Below are positions 43,508-53,155 of a stretch of DNA of 64,000 nt, one piece after another (position 1 is the first letter of the stretch; each line of letters begins with the position of its first letter). The position numbers and the translations under genes are program-made. This DNA comes from SUG1106 sp051883095 (GTDB lineage Bacteria; Bacillota; Clostridia; Peptostreptococcales; Anaerovoracaceae), in NCBI GenBank assembly GCA_051883095.1, contig JBJETB010000094.1, positions 1 to 64,000 on the forward strand, given 5' to 3'. Below the pieces are notes generated by a model. The model did no database searches, was not told the DNA's origin, and saw only the letters and a program-made list of their open reading frames with translations.

Positions 43508-43957
43508 ATGAGAGCAGTAGTACAGAGAGTAACAGATGCAGATGTGTCTGTAGATAATAAAATTACCGGGGCAATAGGCAGAGGTTATGTGGTTCTGCTG
43601 GGTGTTGAGGATGGAGACACAGAAGCCGACGCAGACTACATGGTGGAAAAGATAACAGGACTAAGGGTTTTTGAGGACAGCGAAGGTAAAATGAATCTTT
43701 CCATGATGGATATAGGTGGAGAGCTTCTCAGTGTTTCACAGTTCACACTGCTGGCAGATGCCAGAAAAGGCAGAAGACCAAGTTTCGTTAAAGCTGCCAG
43801 ACCAGACGAGGCCAAACGTCTGTACAGATATTTCAACGAAAAAGTGCGTGAGAAAGGAATTAAAGTAGGAGAAGGTGTTTTTCAGGCTGAAATGCTGGTA
43901 AGAATCAATAATGACGGTCCCGTGACTATTTTACTGGACAGCAAAAAACTTTTCTAA
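43508..43957 (+). CDS. dtd: D-aminoacyl-tRNA deacylase
   Basis: The 149-residue homodimeric enzyme removes D-amino acids (and glycine from tRNA-Ala) from mischarged tRNAs. SQFTLLADARKGRRPSF holds the SQ segment and NDGPVTI the cross-subunit Gly-cisPro motif. It follows rel by 12 bases and precedes the MBL hydrolase by 13, so these lie in one transcript. Confidence 0.96.
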   Translation: MRAVVQRVTDADVSVDNKITGAIGRGYVVLLGVEDGDTEADADYMVEKITGLRVFEDSEGKMNLSMMDIGGELLSVSQFTLLADARKGRRPSFVKAARPDEAKRLYRYFNEKVREKGIKVGEGVFQAEMLVRINNDGPVTILLDSKKLF

Positions 43958-43970
43958 CAAAGGAACAGAA

Positions 43971-44591
43971 ATGAAAATAAAAAAATATTTGACAGGAATT
44001 ATTACAGTAAACACTTATCTTGTTTACGATGAAGATACTAAAGAAGGATTTATCGTAGATCCAGGGGCATATTGTCCACAGCTGACAAAAGATGCGAAGG
44101 ATGAGGGAGTTAACATAAAATATATTATTTTAACCCATGGCCATGGAGACCACATCGGAGGTGTTGCAGAACATCTTAAAGATTTTCCTGATGCCAAGGT
44201 TATTGCATACGAAGATGAGGCAGAAATGCTTGCAAACCCTGAATTTAACCTTTCAAAGGATTGCTGCAGACGCGAAATCAGCATGTCAGCGGATATTTAT
44301 GTCAAAGACAGAGAGACAATGAAGGTAGGAAACATGGAACTTACCTTTATTCATACACCGGGACATACAAAGGGCGGTATGAGTATATATACCGACGGCC
44401 ATCTGTTCAGCGGAGATACACTTTTTCGCATGTCCATAGGCAGAACAGATTTTTACGGCGGAGATTTCAGAGAGATAATCAACTCCATCAAGGACAGACT
44501 GTTCGTTTTCCCTGACGATACTGTAGTACTGCCGGGACATATGGGTTCTACAACTATAGGAGATGAAAAGAGAGGCAACCCTTTTGTATAA
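43971..44591 (+). CDS. MBL-fold metal hydrolase (YcbL/GloB-like)
   Basis: The 206-residue metallo-beta-lactamase fold enzyme has the zinc motif THGHGDHIGG, then HTPGHTKGG, LFSGDTLFR and a final LPGHMGST histidine. This is the glyoxalase II-like class, but the glutathione-binding C-terminal domain of true GloB is missing, so the substrate is uncertain (thioesters are typical). The usual dtd-rel neighbourhood in Clostridia contains this gene. The last 8 bases overlap the preferred start of the next gene. Confidence 0.88.
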   Translation: MKIKKYLTGIITVNTYLVYDEDTKEGFIVDPGAYCPQLTKDAKDEGVNIKYIILTHGHGDHIGGVAEHLKDFPDAKVIAYEDEAEMLANPEFNLSKDCCRREISMSADIYVKDRETMKVGNMELTFIHTPGHTKGGMSIYTDGHLFSGDTLFRMSIGRTDFYGGDFREIINSIKDRLFVFPDDTVVLPGHMGSTTIGDEKRGNPFV

Positions 44592-45987
44592 TTTTGTAAT
44601 CAGAAACATTACAAATAAGTATGATTTTACAGAGCTGATAAAAATCTTTCTTTCGCCGGATGAGTTCTCTGCATACACTGAGGAGGAGTTTGAGAACATA
44701 TCACAGGATGAAAAATCATCAGGAGAGACAGTTTATTTCAACAACGAACTCTCCGAAGACAAGAATCTTATAAAGCGTGAAATTTACAGCTTTTTAAGCG
44801 ATTTAACCGAAAAGATACCGCCATGGGGGATACTTACAGGTGTAAGACCGGTTAAACTTACCGGTGAGATTTTTGAAAGGACAGGAAACGAAAAGTCGGT
44901 AGTTAACGAGCTTTTAAACACATACCTTCTCAGCATAGAAAAGGCTGATCTTCTGATAGATACATACAAATATCAGCAGAAGGTATGCGGAAAAGCCGAC
45001 CCTGCATCAGCGGGCGTGTATATAGGCATACCGTTCTGTCCTACGAGATGCCTTTACTGCTCCTTTACTTCAAATCAGGTGCCGGACAGTGAAATTGCCA
45101 GATATCTTGAGGCTCTGAAAAAGGAAATCGAATATACAGGCAGGAGAATGAGAGAAACGGGTCTCTGGCCCGAAAGCATATATATAGGAGGAGGGACTCC
45201 CACCACACTTAATGAATCACAGCTGGATGAGCTGCTCACTGCTGTGGAGGAGAATATGGACCTGAGCAGAACAGAAGAGTTTACCGTGGAAGCCGGGAGA
45301 CCTGATACTATAACCCTTGAGAAACTCGAGGTCATAAAAAAGCATGGCATTCAGAGAATCAGCATTAATCCTCAGTCAATGAAAGAAAAAACACTGGAGC
45401 TTATCGGCAGATCACATAGCCCTGATGATATTGTGAAAGCTTTTCAAAAGTCAGATTCTGCAGGTATTTCAATAGTAAACGCAGACATCATTGCGGGACT
45501 GCCGGAAGAGGAGCCGGAAGATTTTGCTGAAACTCTGAGAAGAATACTGGAACTTGATCCTGAAAACATTACTGTTCATACTCTTGCAGTAAAAAGAGCC
45601 TCCAGACTGGTGGAGATGGATAAAGACTATCACTACAGGCAGGCTGCAAGAGTAAAAAAGATGCTCGAAATAAGTAAAGAGATGCTGGCAGAAGCAGGCT
45701 ATAGGCCATATTATCTTTATCGCCAGAAACATATGGCGGGAGCATTTGAAAATGTCGGCTATTGTAAGGAAGGTACTCCTTGCATATACAATATAAGAAT
45801 AATTGAGGAACGACAGACTGTGCTTGCTCTCGGTGCCGGAGGCATCAGCAAGATGTACTACCCGGAAGAGAACAGGCTTGAACGTGTTCCAAACGTATCA
45901 AATTATGAAATCTATATTTCCAGACTGGATGAAATGCTGGATAGAAAAGAAAAAAATATTTTTATGGAGGTAGAAAAAGGATGTTAA
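44584..45987 (+). CDS. hemZ: HemZ-like radical SAM coproporphyrinogen dehydrogenase
   Basis: The 467-residue radical SAM protein has GIPFCPTRCLYCSF near residue 145; its CxxxCxxC binds the [4Fe-4S] cluster that activates SAM. YIGGGTPTTL and RISINPQSM are further conserved parts of the HemN/HemZ family, and the ~140-residue N-terminal domain is the HemZ type. It would convert coproporphyrinogen III without oxygen, although HemZ activity is not firmly established and related proteins have other roles. The start TTG 44584 has AGAGAGG 8 bases before it; the alternative ATG 44563 has a GGAG directly touching it. It overlaps hisS at its end. Confidence 0.82.
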   Translation: MYNFVIRNITNKYDFTELIKIFLSPDEFSAYTEEEFENISQDEKSSGETVYFNNELSEDKNLIKREIYSFLSDLTEKIPPWGILTGVRPVKLTGEIFERTGNEKSVVNELLNTYLLSIEKADLLIDTYKYQQKVCGKADPASAGVYIGIPFCPTRCLYCSFTSNQVPDSEIARYLEALKKEIEYTGRRMRETGLWPESIYIGGGTPTTLNESQLDELLTAVEENMDLSRTEEFTVEAGRPDTITLEKLEVIKKHGIQRISINPQSMKEKTLELIGRSHSPDDIVKAFQKSDSAGISIVNADIIAGLPEEEPEDFAETLRRILELDPENITVHTLAVKRASRLVEMDKDYHYRQAARVKKMLEISKEMLAEAGYRPYYLYRQKHMAGAFENVGYCKEGTPCIYNIRIIEERQTVLALGAGGISKMYYPEENRLERVPNVSNYEIYISRLDEMLDRKEKNIFMEVEKGC

Positions 45988-47234
45988 CAAATGCACCAAA
46001 AGGAACTAAAGACATGATGCCTGATCAGGCGTACAAATGGCATTATGTAGAAAAAAAGTTCGCTGAAATCTGTGCAAGATACGGCTTTAAAGAAATCAGA
46101 ACCCCGGTTTTCGAACATACCGAGCTTTTCCAGAGAGGAATAGGCGATACAACGGATGTTGTTCAGAAGGAAATGTATACATTTAAAGATCACGGCAACA
46201 GAAGCATCACTCTTAAGCCGGAAGGAACTTCTCCTGCTGTAAGAGCTTTTATCGAACATAAACAGTATGCCGAGGTTCAGCCGATTAAATATTATTATGA
46301 TATTCCGTGCTTCAGATACGAAAAGCCTCAGTCAGGCAGACTCAGACAGTTCCATCAGTTCGGTATCGAAACCTTCGGTACTCCTAACATGATGGCGGAT
46401 GCTGAAATCATCTGTCTCGGCTATGATTTCCTTATCGGTATGGGCATTAAGGACATAACTCTCAGAATCAACAGTGTAGGATGTCCGGAGTGCAGAAGAA
46501 AACACAGAGAAGCTCTCAGAGCATTCCTGGAACCTAAATATGATCAGCTGTGCGATACCTGTAAGGACAGATACGAGAGAAATCCTATGAGGATTATCGA
46601 CTGCAAGTCACCGATATGCCAGGAGCTGGTAAAGGGTGCACCTATGATGATTGACTATCTTTGTGATGACTGCAGAAATGCCTTTGAAGAACTCCAGCAG
46701 AACCTTACAGCTATGGAAATTCCTTTTGAAATTGACCCGACCATAGTAAGAGGTCTTGACTACTATACTAAAACAGCCTTTGAATTCGTTACAAACAGCC
46801 TCGGAGCACAAGGCACAGTATGCGGTGGAGGAAGATACGACCATCTGGTGGAAGAGGTTGGAGGTCCTCCAATCCCTGGAGTAGGTTTCGGCCTTGGCAT
46901 TGAAAGACTTATAATGCTCATGGAGGCTAACGGTGCAGAATTCCCTGAAGAAGAAGGGGTCGATGTTTTCATTGCTGTAATGGGTGACGCTGCTAAGGCA
47001 TTCGGTCAGAAACTGGCAAGAGAATTCAGACAGAAGGGCCTCAATGTTCAGATGGATACTCTGGCAAGAAATATCAAAGGTCAGTTCAAATACGCAGACA
47101 GACTTAATGCTAGATATACAGTTGTAATCGGTGATAACGAACTGGCAGAAGGTGTTGTATCACTGAAGGATATGTCGAAGTCTGAGCAGAAACAGGTAAA
47201 ATTTGAGGATTTATACGAAGAGATTAGGAGATAG
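45981..47234 (+). CDS. hisS: Histidyl-tRNA synthetase
   Basis: The 417-residue class II synthetase has motif 1 around VEKKFAEICARYGFKEIRTP, motif 2 with LKPEGTSPAVRA and RYEKPQSGRLRQFHQFG, and the His-specific VRGLDYYTKTAFEF; motif 3 is GVGFGLGIERLIM. A C-terminal anticodon-binding domain (about 325-417) follows. It overlaps hemZ by 7 bases and is followed after 5 bases by aspS, the standard Firmicute pair. No T-box leader is possible because there is no intergenic space. Confidence 0.97.
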   Translation: MLTNAPKGTKDMMPDQAYKWHYVEKKFAEICARYGFKEIRTPVFEHTELFQRGIGDTTDVVQKEMYTFKDHGNRSITLKPEGTSPAVRAFIEHKQYAEVQPIKYYYDIPCFRYEKPQSGRLRQFHQFGIETFGTPNMMADAEIICLGYDFLIGMGIKDITLRINSVGCPECRRKHREALRAFLEPKYDQLCDTCKDRYERNPMRIIDCKSPICQELVKGAPMMIDYLCDDCRNAFEELQQNLTAMEIPFEIDPTIVRGLDYYTKTAFEFVTNSLGAQGTVCGGGRYDHLVEEVGGPPIPGVGFGLGIERLIMLMEANGAEFPEEEGVDVFIAVMGDAAKAFGQKLAREFRQKGLNVQMDTLARNIKGQFKYADRLNARYTVVIGDNELAEGVVSLKDMSKSEQKQVKFEDLYEEIRR

Positions 47235-47239
47235 TTAAA

Positions 47240-49003
47240 TTGAGTACATTATTTAAAAGAACACATATGTGCGGAACTTTAAATATAAGCAACGTAGGTG
47301 ATGAAGTTGTTCTCAACGGCTGGGTTGCCAAGAGAAGAAACCTGGGAGGCCTTATTTTCGTTGACCTTAGAGATAAGACAGGAATCGTACAGGTTACATT
47401 CGACGATAAGATTCCACAGGAACTTTTTGACAGAGCCGATTCCCTCAGAAGCGAGTACGTTGTCGGTGTAAAGGGAAAGGTATGCGAAAGAAGTGCCAAA
47501 AATGCCAACATAGCCACAGGTGAAGTTGAAGTTTTTGCAACTGACCTTGTAATATATTCAGAGGCTGACACACCGCCTATTTACATCAAAGACGACGATA
47601 ATGTCGATGATAATCTGAGACTTAAATATCGTTATCTCGACCTGAGAAAGACAAAAATGCAGAGAAATCTGACTTTCCGTCACCAGGTTACCAAACTGGC
47701 GAGAGATTATTTTGACAGCTGCGGATTCACTGAAGTAGAGACCCCTATGCTTATAAAATCAACACCTGAGGGAGCTAGAGACTATATAGTACCAAGCAGA
47801 GTTTATCCGGGTTCTTTCTATGCACTGCCGCAGTCACCTCAGCTTTTCAAACAGCTTCTCATGGTTGGCGGAACTGACAGATATATGCAGATTGTAAAGT
47901 GTTTCAGAGATGAAGACCTTCGTGCAGACAGACAGCCGGAATTCACTCAGATAGACCTGGAAATGTCTTTTGTGGACATGGACGATGTTATAGAAATCCA
48001 GGAAGGATTTTTAAAGAAGATATTTTCAGAGCTTATGGGTGTGGAAATTCAGACTCCGCTTCCTAGAATAACATGGGACGAGGCTATGGAAAGATATGGA
48101 TCCGATAAACCGGATACCAGATTCGGATTTGAGCTTAAAAAACTGAACGATATAGTCGCTGGATGTGAATTCAAAGTATTCACCGATGCACTGGCTGCAG
48201 GCGGTGATGTAAGAGGTATCTGCATAAACGGAGGAAGCGAAAAATTCAGCCGTAAGGATATAGACAAGCTTACTGAACAGGCAAAGGCATATGGTGCCAA
48301 GGGTCTTGTATGGATAAGAGCAACCGAGGGAGAATACAACTCATCAGTAAATAAATTCTTCAGCCAGGAGCAGTTGGGTGAAATTTCAGCAGTATTCGAA
48401 GCAAAACCTGGAGATCTTATTCTGATCTGTTCGGATAAACCAAAGGTTGTATTTGACACCCTGGGTTTCCTGAGAAGAGAAATAGCAAGAAGAATGGGCC
48501 TTTTGGACGACAAGCAGTATAATCTTCTGTGGGTAGTTGATTTTCCGATGTTTGAGGAAGACGATGAAACGGGAGAATTAAAGGCAATGCATCATCCGTT
48601 TACGTGTCCGAAACTGGATCAGGTACCGCTTCTTGATACTGACCCGGTAAGCGTAAAAGCTGATGCTTACGACATTGTTCTTAACGGTGTGGAACTGGGC
48701 GGAGGCTCCATAAGAATACACGATAAGGAACTTCAGGCCAAGATGTTTGAGGTATTGGGACTTACAAAAGAAGAGTGTGAAGAAAAATTCGGGTTCCTCA
48801 TTGAGGCATTTAAATACGGAGCACCTCCTCACGGAGGACTTGCATACGGCCTTGACAGACTGGTAATGCTCCTCCTTGGCGAGCAGTCTATAAGAGAAGT
48901 AATAGCTTTCCCTAAAAATCAGAATGCGCAGTGCCTCGTAAGTGAGGCACCTGCACCTGTAGATAATACGCAGCTTGATGAACTGGGAATCAGAACGAAA
49001 TAG
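47240..49003 (+). CDS. aspS: Aspartyl-tRNA synthetase, bacterial type
   Basis: The 587-residue class II synthetase has an N-terminal OB anticodon domain (about 1-105, LNGWVAKRRNLGGLIFVDLRD), the catalytic core with SPQLFKQLLM, FRDEDLRADRQPEF (motif 2) and GLAYGLDRLVMLL (motif 3), and the GAD insertion (about 290-420) typical of bacterial enzymes. TTG 47240 is the start, with AGGAGA 8 bases upstream; the next ATG has no such site. Whether it charges only tRNA-Asp or also tRNA-Asn cannot be judged here. Confidence 0.96.
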   Translation: MSTLFKRTHMCGTLNISNVGDEVVLNGWVAKRRNLGGLIFVDLRDKTGIVQVTFDDKIPQELFDRADSLRSEYVVGVKGKVCERSAKNANIATGEVEVFATDLVIYSEADTPPIYIKDDDNVDDNLRLKYRYLDLRKTKMQRNLTFRHQVTKLARDYFDSCGFTEVETPMLIKSTPEGARDYIVPSRVYPGSFYALPQSPQLFKQLLMVGGTDRYMQIVKCFRDEDLRADRQPEFTQIDLEMSFVDMDDVIEIQEGFLKKIFSELMGVEIQTPLPRITWDEAMERYGSDKPDTRFGFELKKLNDIVAGCEFKVFTDALAAGGDVRGICINGGSEKFSRKDIDKLTEQAKAYGAKGLVWIRATEGEYNSSVNKFFSQEQLGEISAVFEAKPGDLILICSDKPKVVFDTLGFLRREIARRMGLLDDKQYNLLWVVDFPMFEEDDETGELKAMHHPFTCPKLDQVPLLDTDPVSVKADAYDIVLNGVELGGGSIRIHDKELQAKMFEVLGLTKEECEEKFGFLIEAFKYGAPPHGGLAYGLDRLVMLLLGEQSIREVIAFPKNQNAQCLVSEAPAPVDNTQLDELGIRTK

Positions 49004-49029
49004 TTTTCCAAAAGAAAGGGGCATTCCGG

Positions 49030-49686
49030 ATGTCAAAGAAATGCATAAACTGCAGTAAAAAGATTTCGTTTAATGTAAATCCAGCGAATCGCATCGGAAT
49101 TCTGGGCGGGACCTTTGATCCCGTTCATATAGGCCATATTTCATTGGGAACAGCGGCAATTTCGGAGGCAAATCTTGAAAAGCTGATTGTAATGCCGGCA
49201 TATATTCAGCCATTTAAGCAGGAAAAACGTGTTACAGATGACGAGCATCGCCTTGCCATGGCAAAACTGGCCTTTGAAAAGGTCCCGAAGTCAGAGATTT
49301 CCACTCTTGAGATTGATCGTATGCGAGTTTCATACACCTTTGATACCCTGTCTGAGCTGAAAAAACAATACCCGGATAAAGAGCTTTTCTTCATTACGGG
49401 AACGGACTCATTCATGCAGGTTGACAGCTGGTATAAAGGTGTTGAACTGCTGCAGAATTTTTCGTTCATCGTCAGCGTCAGACCGGGATACTGTGAAGAT
49501 GAACTGCACGAAAAGATTAAATCATACCATGTTCTGTACGGTACTCAAGTAATTAAACTGGCAGCGCTGATGCCGGACATTTCATCCACAGATATCAGAG
49601 AAGCATACAGAAAGGGTGAGTCCATCTCACAGCTGGTTCCGTCGGATGTAGAAAGGTATATTAAGGATAATGGATTGTACGAGTGA
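49030..49686 (+). CDS. nadD: Nicotinate-nucleotide adenylyltransferase
   Basis: The 218-residue nucleotidyltransferase joins ATP and nicotinate mononucleotide in NAD synthesis. GILGGTFDPVHIGHISL contains the HxGH motif, and ISSTDIRE is the conserved ISST/R segment. The core begins only near residue 22; the first 21 residues (MSKKCINCSKK...) are extra and carry a CxxC pair. If real, this is a small zinc-ribbon-like addition; a downstream ATG or GTG giving the usual start is not seen. Neighbours yqeK and rsfS are the canonical set. Confidence 0.93.
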   Translation: MSKKCINCSKKISFNVNPANRIGILGGTFDPVHIGHISLGTAAISEANLEKLIVMPAYIQPFKQEKRVTDDEHRLAMAKLAFEKVPKSEISTLEIDRMRVSYTFDTLSELKKQYPDKELFFITGTDSFMQVDSWYKGVELLQNFSFIVSVRPGYCEDELHEKIKSYHVLYGTQVIKLAALMPDISSTDIREAYRKGESISQLVPSDVERYIKDNGLYE

Positions 49687-50272
49687 GATAAAACAGTATA
49701 TAGATAACAATTTTTCAGAAAAAAGGAAGGTACATACGGAAGGGGTCAGGACAACGGCTGTAAAACTCGCCAAAAAATACGGTGCAGATCCTGAAAAGGC
49801 TGAAATAGCAGCACTTTTTCACGATATGTACAGAGGCGTGGCACAGAATACCCTGAACTATTATGTGAAGCATCTTGGCCTGGACAGCAAATACGTTGAC
49901 AATGCCAATCTGGCACACGGAAAGATAGCTGCTATCATAATGGAGAGAGATTTTGATATAACAGATCCTGACATCATAAATGCAGTTTCTTTCCACACTA
50001 CGGGGAGGGCCGGCATGTCCACTCTGGAAAAAGTGGTTTATCTTGCGGATGCCATTGAACCTAACAGAATTTATCCCGGTGTGGATGAATTGAGACGGAT
50101 GGCAGATGAAGATCTTGACAAGGCATGTCTGATGTCATTAAAAAGTACAGCCGAGTTTGTTATCTCAGCAGGAAAGTATCTTGATCAGGATACTGTCCGT
50201 GCCAAAGAGTACCTGGAAGAAGTTTTAAAAGAAAAAGATATGAATAAACTGGAGGGAAAAAATGACGAATAG
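49670..50272 (+). CDS. yqeK: HD-domain Ap4A hydrolase YqeK
   Basis: The 200-residue HD protein has KVHTEGVRTTAVKLA, then FHDMYRGVA (the HD pair) and ANLAHGKIAA and SFHTTGRAGMS as further metal ligands. YqeK proteins hydrolyse symmetrical Ap4A to ADP. It overlaps nadD by 17 bases and rsfS by 11, so translation is coupled across nadD-yqeK-rsfS. Confidence 0.93.
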   Translation: MDCTSEIKQYIDNNFSEKRKVHTEGVRTTAVKLAKKYGADPEKAEIAALFHDMYRGVAQNTLNYYVKHLGLDSKYVDNANLAHGKIAAIIMERDFDITDPDIINAVSFHTTGRAGMSTLEKVVYLADAIEPNRIYPGVDELRRMADEDLDKACLMSLKSTAEFVISAGKYLDQDTVRAKEYLEEVLKEKDMNKLEGKNDE

Positions 50273-50606
50273 AGAGTATGCGCTTCTGGCGGCTAAGACG
50301 CTGTCCGACAAGAAGGCGCAGGATATTGTAATCATCGATATTCAGGAAAAGGCAGCTTTTGCAGATTATTTTGTAATATGCTCCGGCACATCTGAGAGAC
50401 AGATAAACTCACTTATCGACGATGTTGAAGATGCCTTTGCAAAAGAAGGGCTTTTTGTTAAATCAATAGAGGGTAAAAACGGGTCAGGATGGGTTCTGAT
50501 GGACTTTGGGGATGTTATCATAAACCTGTTCACCAAGGAAATGAGAGAAAAGTACAGTATAGAGAAAGTATGGGGAGACTGCCAATTCATTGAAGCGGAG
50601 GAATAA
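50262..50606 (+). CDS. rsfS: Ribosome silencing factor
   Basis: The 114-residue RsfS/Iojap protein binds uL14 and blocks joining of ribosomal subunits in starvation. Signature: DIVIIDIQEKAAFADYFVI, CSGTSERQI and GWVLMDFGDVIINLF. The ribosome site is GGAGGG. It overlaps yqeK and precedes leuS by 8 bases. Confidence 0.96.
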   Translation: MTNREYALLAAKTLSDKKAQDIVIIDIQEKAAFADYFVICSGTSERQINSLIDDVEDAFAKEGLFVKSIEGKNGSGWVLMDFGDVIINLFTKEMREKYSIEKVWGDCQFIEAEE

Positions 50607-50614
50607 TATAAGAC

Positions 50615-53086
50615 ATGAATGAGAAGTATAATTTTAGCGAGATCGAGAAGAAATGGCAAAAGTATTGGGAAGACAACAAGGTTTTCAAGACCGTAGAGGA
50701 TGACACCAAAGAGAAATTTTATTGTCTCGAGATGTTCCCATATCCGTCTGGAAAACTTCACATGGGCCATGTAAGAAACTATTCTATCGGCGATGTTGTT
50801 GCAAGATTTAAAAGGATGGACGGCTATAATGTTCTTCATCCTATGGGATGGGATTCCTTCGGCCTGCCGGCAGAAAACGCTGCTATAAAACATGGCATTC
50901 ATCCAAGTATCTGGACATGGGATAATATTGCTGAAATGCGCAAACAGCTCAAGGAGCTTGGACTTTCCTACGACTGGGACAGAGAGGTTGCCACATGCCA
51001 CGAAGACTATTACAAGTGGATGCAGTGGATTTTTATTCAGTTCTACAACAGAGGCCTCGCCTACAAGAAAGAGAATCCGGTAAACTGGTGTCCTAGCTGC
51101 CAGACTGTACTTGCCAACGAACAGGTTGTGGACGGATGCTGTGAGAGATGTAAATCCCCTGTAGGAAAGAAGAACCTCTCTCAGTGGTATTTCAAAATTA
51201 CAGATTATGCTGAAAGACTTCTCGACAATCTTGACACTCTTGACGGATGGCCTAACAAGGTTAAAGTTATGCAGAGAAACTGGATAGGCAAATCTGTAGG
51301 TGCTGAGGTTGAATTCAAGATTAAGGACTATGACGAAACTCTTACAGTTTTCACTACTCGTGTAGACACAATTTATGGTACTACTTATATGGTGCTTGCA
51401 CCGGAGTATCCGTCAGTTCTTAAAATGGTCGAGGGCACAGAGTATGAACAGCCTGTAAAAGAATATATTGAAAAGGTTGAGCATATGAACGATATCGAGA
51501 GAACATCCACCACCAACGAAAAGACCGGTGTTTTCATCGGTAAATATGCCATCAATCCTTTCACAAAGAAGGAAATTCCTATTTATATTTCCGACTATGT
51601 ACTCATGGGATATGGTACAGGAGCAGTAATGGGTGTACCTGCCCACGACCAGCGTGACTTCGAGTTTGCTACCAAATTCGGTATTGATATAATTCCTGTT
51701 GTTGACCCGGGCGATCCTGATATTGATCTCAACAATCTCAAGGAAGCCTGCGCCGCCGAGGGTACACTGATCAACTCCGGCGAGTTTAACGGTATGAACA
51801 ACAAGGAAGCCATCGGTAAGTTTATTGAGATTGTAGAAGAGAGGGGAATCGGTAAGAAGACCACAAACTACAGACTCAGAGACTGGCTGATTTCCAGACA
51901 GAGATACTGGGGTACCCCGATTCCGATGATATACTGCGAAGATTGCGGATGGGTACCTGAAAAGGAAGAAAACCTTCCTGTACTTCTTCCTACCGATGTT
52001 GAATTTACAGGAAAAGGAGAGTCTCCGCTGACTACATCTAAAGTTTTTGCACATGCTGTATGCCCTAAATGCGGCAAGCCTGCAAGAAGAGAGATGGACA
52101 CTATGGATACTTTCCTGGATTCATCGTGGTATTTCCTTAGATACTGCGATCCAAAAAACACAGAAGCACCGTTTGATCCGGCCAAGGCAAACTACTGGAT
52201 GAATGTTGACCAGTATATCGGTGGCGTAGAGCATGCTATACTCCACCTTATGTACTCAAGATTCTTCCAGATGGCACTTTATGATATGGGACTTGTAGAC
52301 TGCGAGGAACCGTTCAAAAACCTTCTTACTCAGGGTATGGTTAACAAGGACGGAAAGAAGATGAGCAAATCTCTTGGAAACGTTGTAAGCCCAGAAGAAA
52401 TCATAAAGAAATACGGCGCAGATACGGCAAGACTCTTCATACTCTTTGCAGCACCTCCTGACAGAGAGCTTGACTGGTCTGATGCCGGCGTTGAGGGAAG
52501 CTATCGTTTCCTCAACAGAGTATACAGACTTGTATACGAATTTAAGAAAAAATACCCTGAGGTACCTGATGAATTTAAGGTAGAAGGACCTGCTGACAAG
52601 TCACTTAATTACATGCTCAACGCAGCTATAAAGAAGGTAAGTGAGGATGTTGGAGGCAAATACAGCTTTAACACAGCCATAAGTTCGATTATGGAACTTG
52701 TAAACGAGATGTACAAGTATAAAGAAGGCGAAAATGTGAACGCAGGCCTTCTGGGCAAAGCTGTTAAGGATCTCATTCTTATCCTGTCACCGTTTACACC
52801 GCATATCTGTGAAGAAATGTGGGAGCACATCGGACAGACCGAATCCGTGGTGAATATGCCATGGCCGGAATTCGATGAGTCAGCGCTTGTTAAAGATGAG
52901 GTGGAAATCGTAATTCAGGTTAACGGCAAGCTGAAGGATAAGATTTTCGCTGCCAACAATTCAGACAGGTCAGAACTTGAGAAGGCGGCTCTGGAAAACA
53001 AGAATATCCAGGCATTATTAGAAGGAAAAACAGTGGTTAAGGTAGTAGTGGTACCTAACAAACTGGTAAACATCGTAGTAAAATAG
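50615..53086 (+). CDS. leuS: Leucyl-tRNA synthetase
   Basis: The 823-residue class I synthetase has LHMGHVRNYSIGD (HIGH motif) near residue 50, an editing domain (about 220-410, with the threonine-rich FTTRVDTIYGTTYM segment), a zinc-type cysteine pattern CPSCQTVLANEQV with CCERCKSP, and KMSKSLGN near residue 590, followed by the anticodon domain. It lies at the end of the nadD-yqeK-rsfS-leuS run without a T-box leader, which many Firmicute leuS genes have; the 8-base gap leaves no room. Confidence 0.97.
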   Translation: MNEKYNFSEIEKKWQKYWEDNKVFKTVEDDTKEKFYCLEMFPYPSGKLHMGHVRNYSIGDVVARFKRMDGYNVLHPMGWDSFGLPAENAAIKHGIHPSIWTWDNIAEMRKQLKELGLSYDWDREVATCHEDYYKWMQWIFIQFYNRGLAYKKENPVNWCPSCQTVLANEQVVDGCCERCKSPVGKKNLSQWYFKITDYAERLLDNLDTLDGWPNKVKVMQRNWIGKSVGAEVEFKIKDYDETLTVFTTRVDTIYGTTYMVLAPEYPSVLKMVEGTEYEQPVKEYIEKVEHMNDIERTSTTNEKTGVFIGKYAINPFTKKEIPIYISDYVLMGYGTGAVMGVPAHDQRDFEFATKFGIDIIPVVDPGDPDIDLNNLKEACAAEGTLINSGEFNGMNNKEAIGKFIEIVEERGIGKKTTNYRLRDWLISRQRYWGTPIPMIYCEDCGWVPEKEENLPVLLPTDVEFTGKGESPLTTSKVFAHAVCPKCGKPARREMDTMDTFLDSSWYFLRYCDPKNTEAPFDPAKANYWMNVDQYIGGVEHAILHLMYSRFFQMALYDMGLVDCEEPFKNLLTQGMVNKDGKKMSKSLGNVVSPEEIIKKYGADTARLFILFAAPPDRELDWSDAGVEGSYRFLNRVYRLVYEFKKKYPEVPDEFKVEGPADKSLNYMLNAAIKKVSEDVGGKYSFNTAISSIMELVNEMYKYKEGENVNAGLLGKAVKDLILILSPFTPHICEEMWEHIGQTESVVNMPWPEFDESALVKDEVEIVIQVNGKLKDKIFAANNSDRSELEKAALENKNIQALLEGKTVVKVVVVPNKLVNIVVK

Positions 53087-53155
53087 CTTGAAAATTGAAT
53101 AATGTGACGGCTGTCTTTTCATAAAATACAAAATCAAAAGGACGGAAAAAATTTT

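Noticed and set aside
45960..50640. T-box leaders before hisS, aspS or leuS
   Set aside because: These genes overlap or stand within a few bases of the preceding gene, leaving no room for a T-box.
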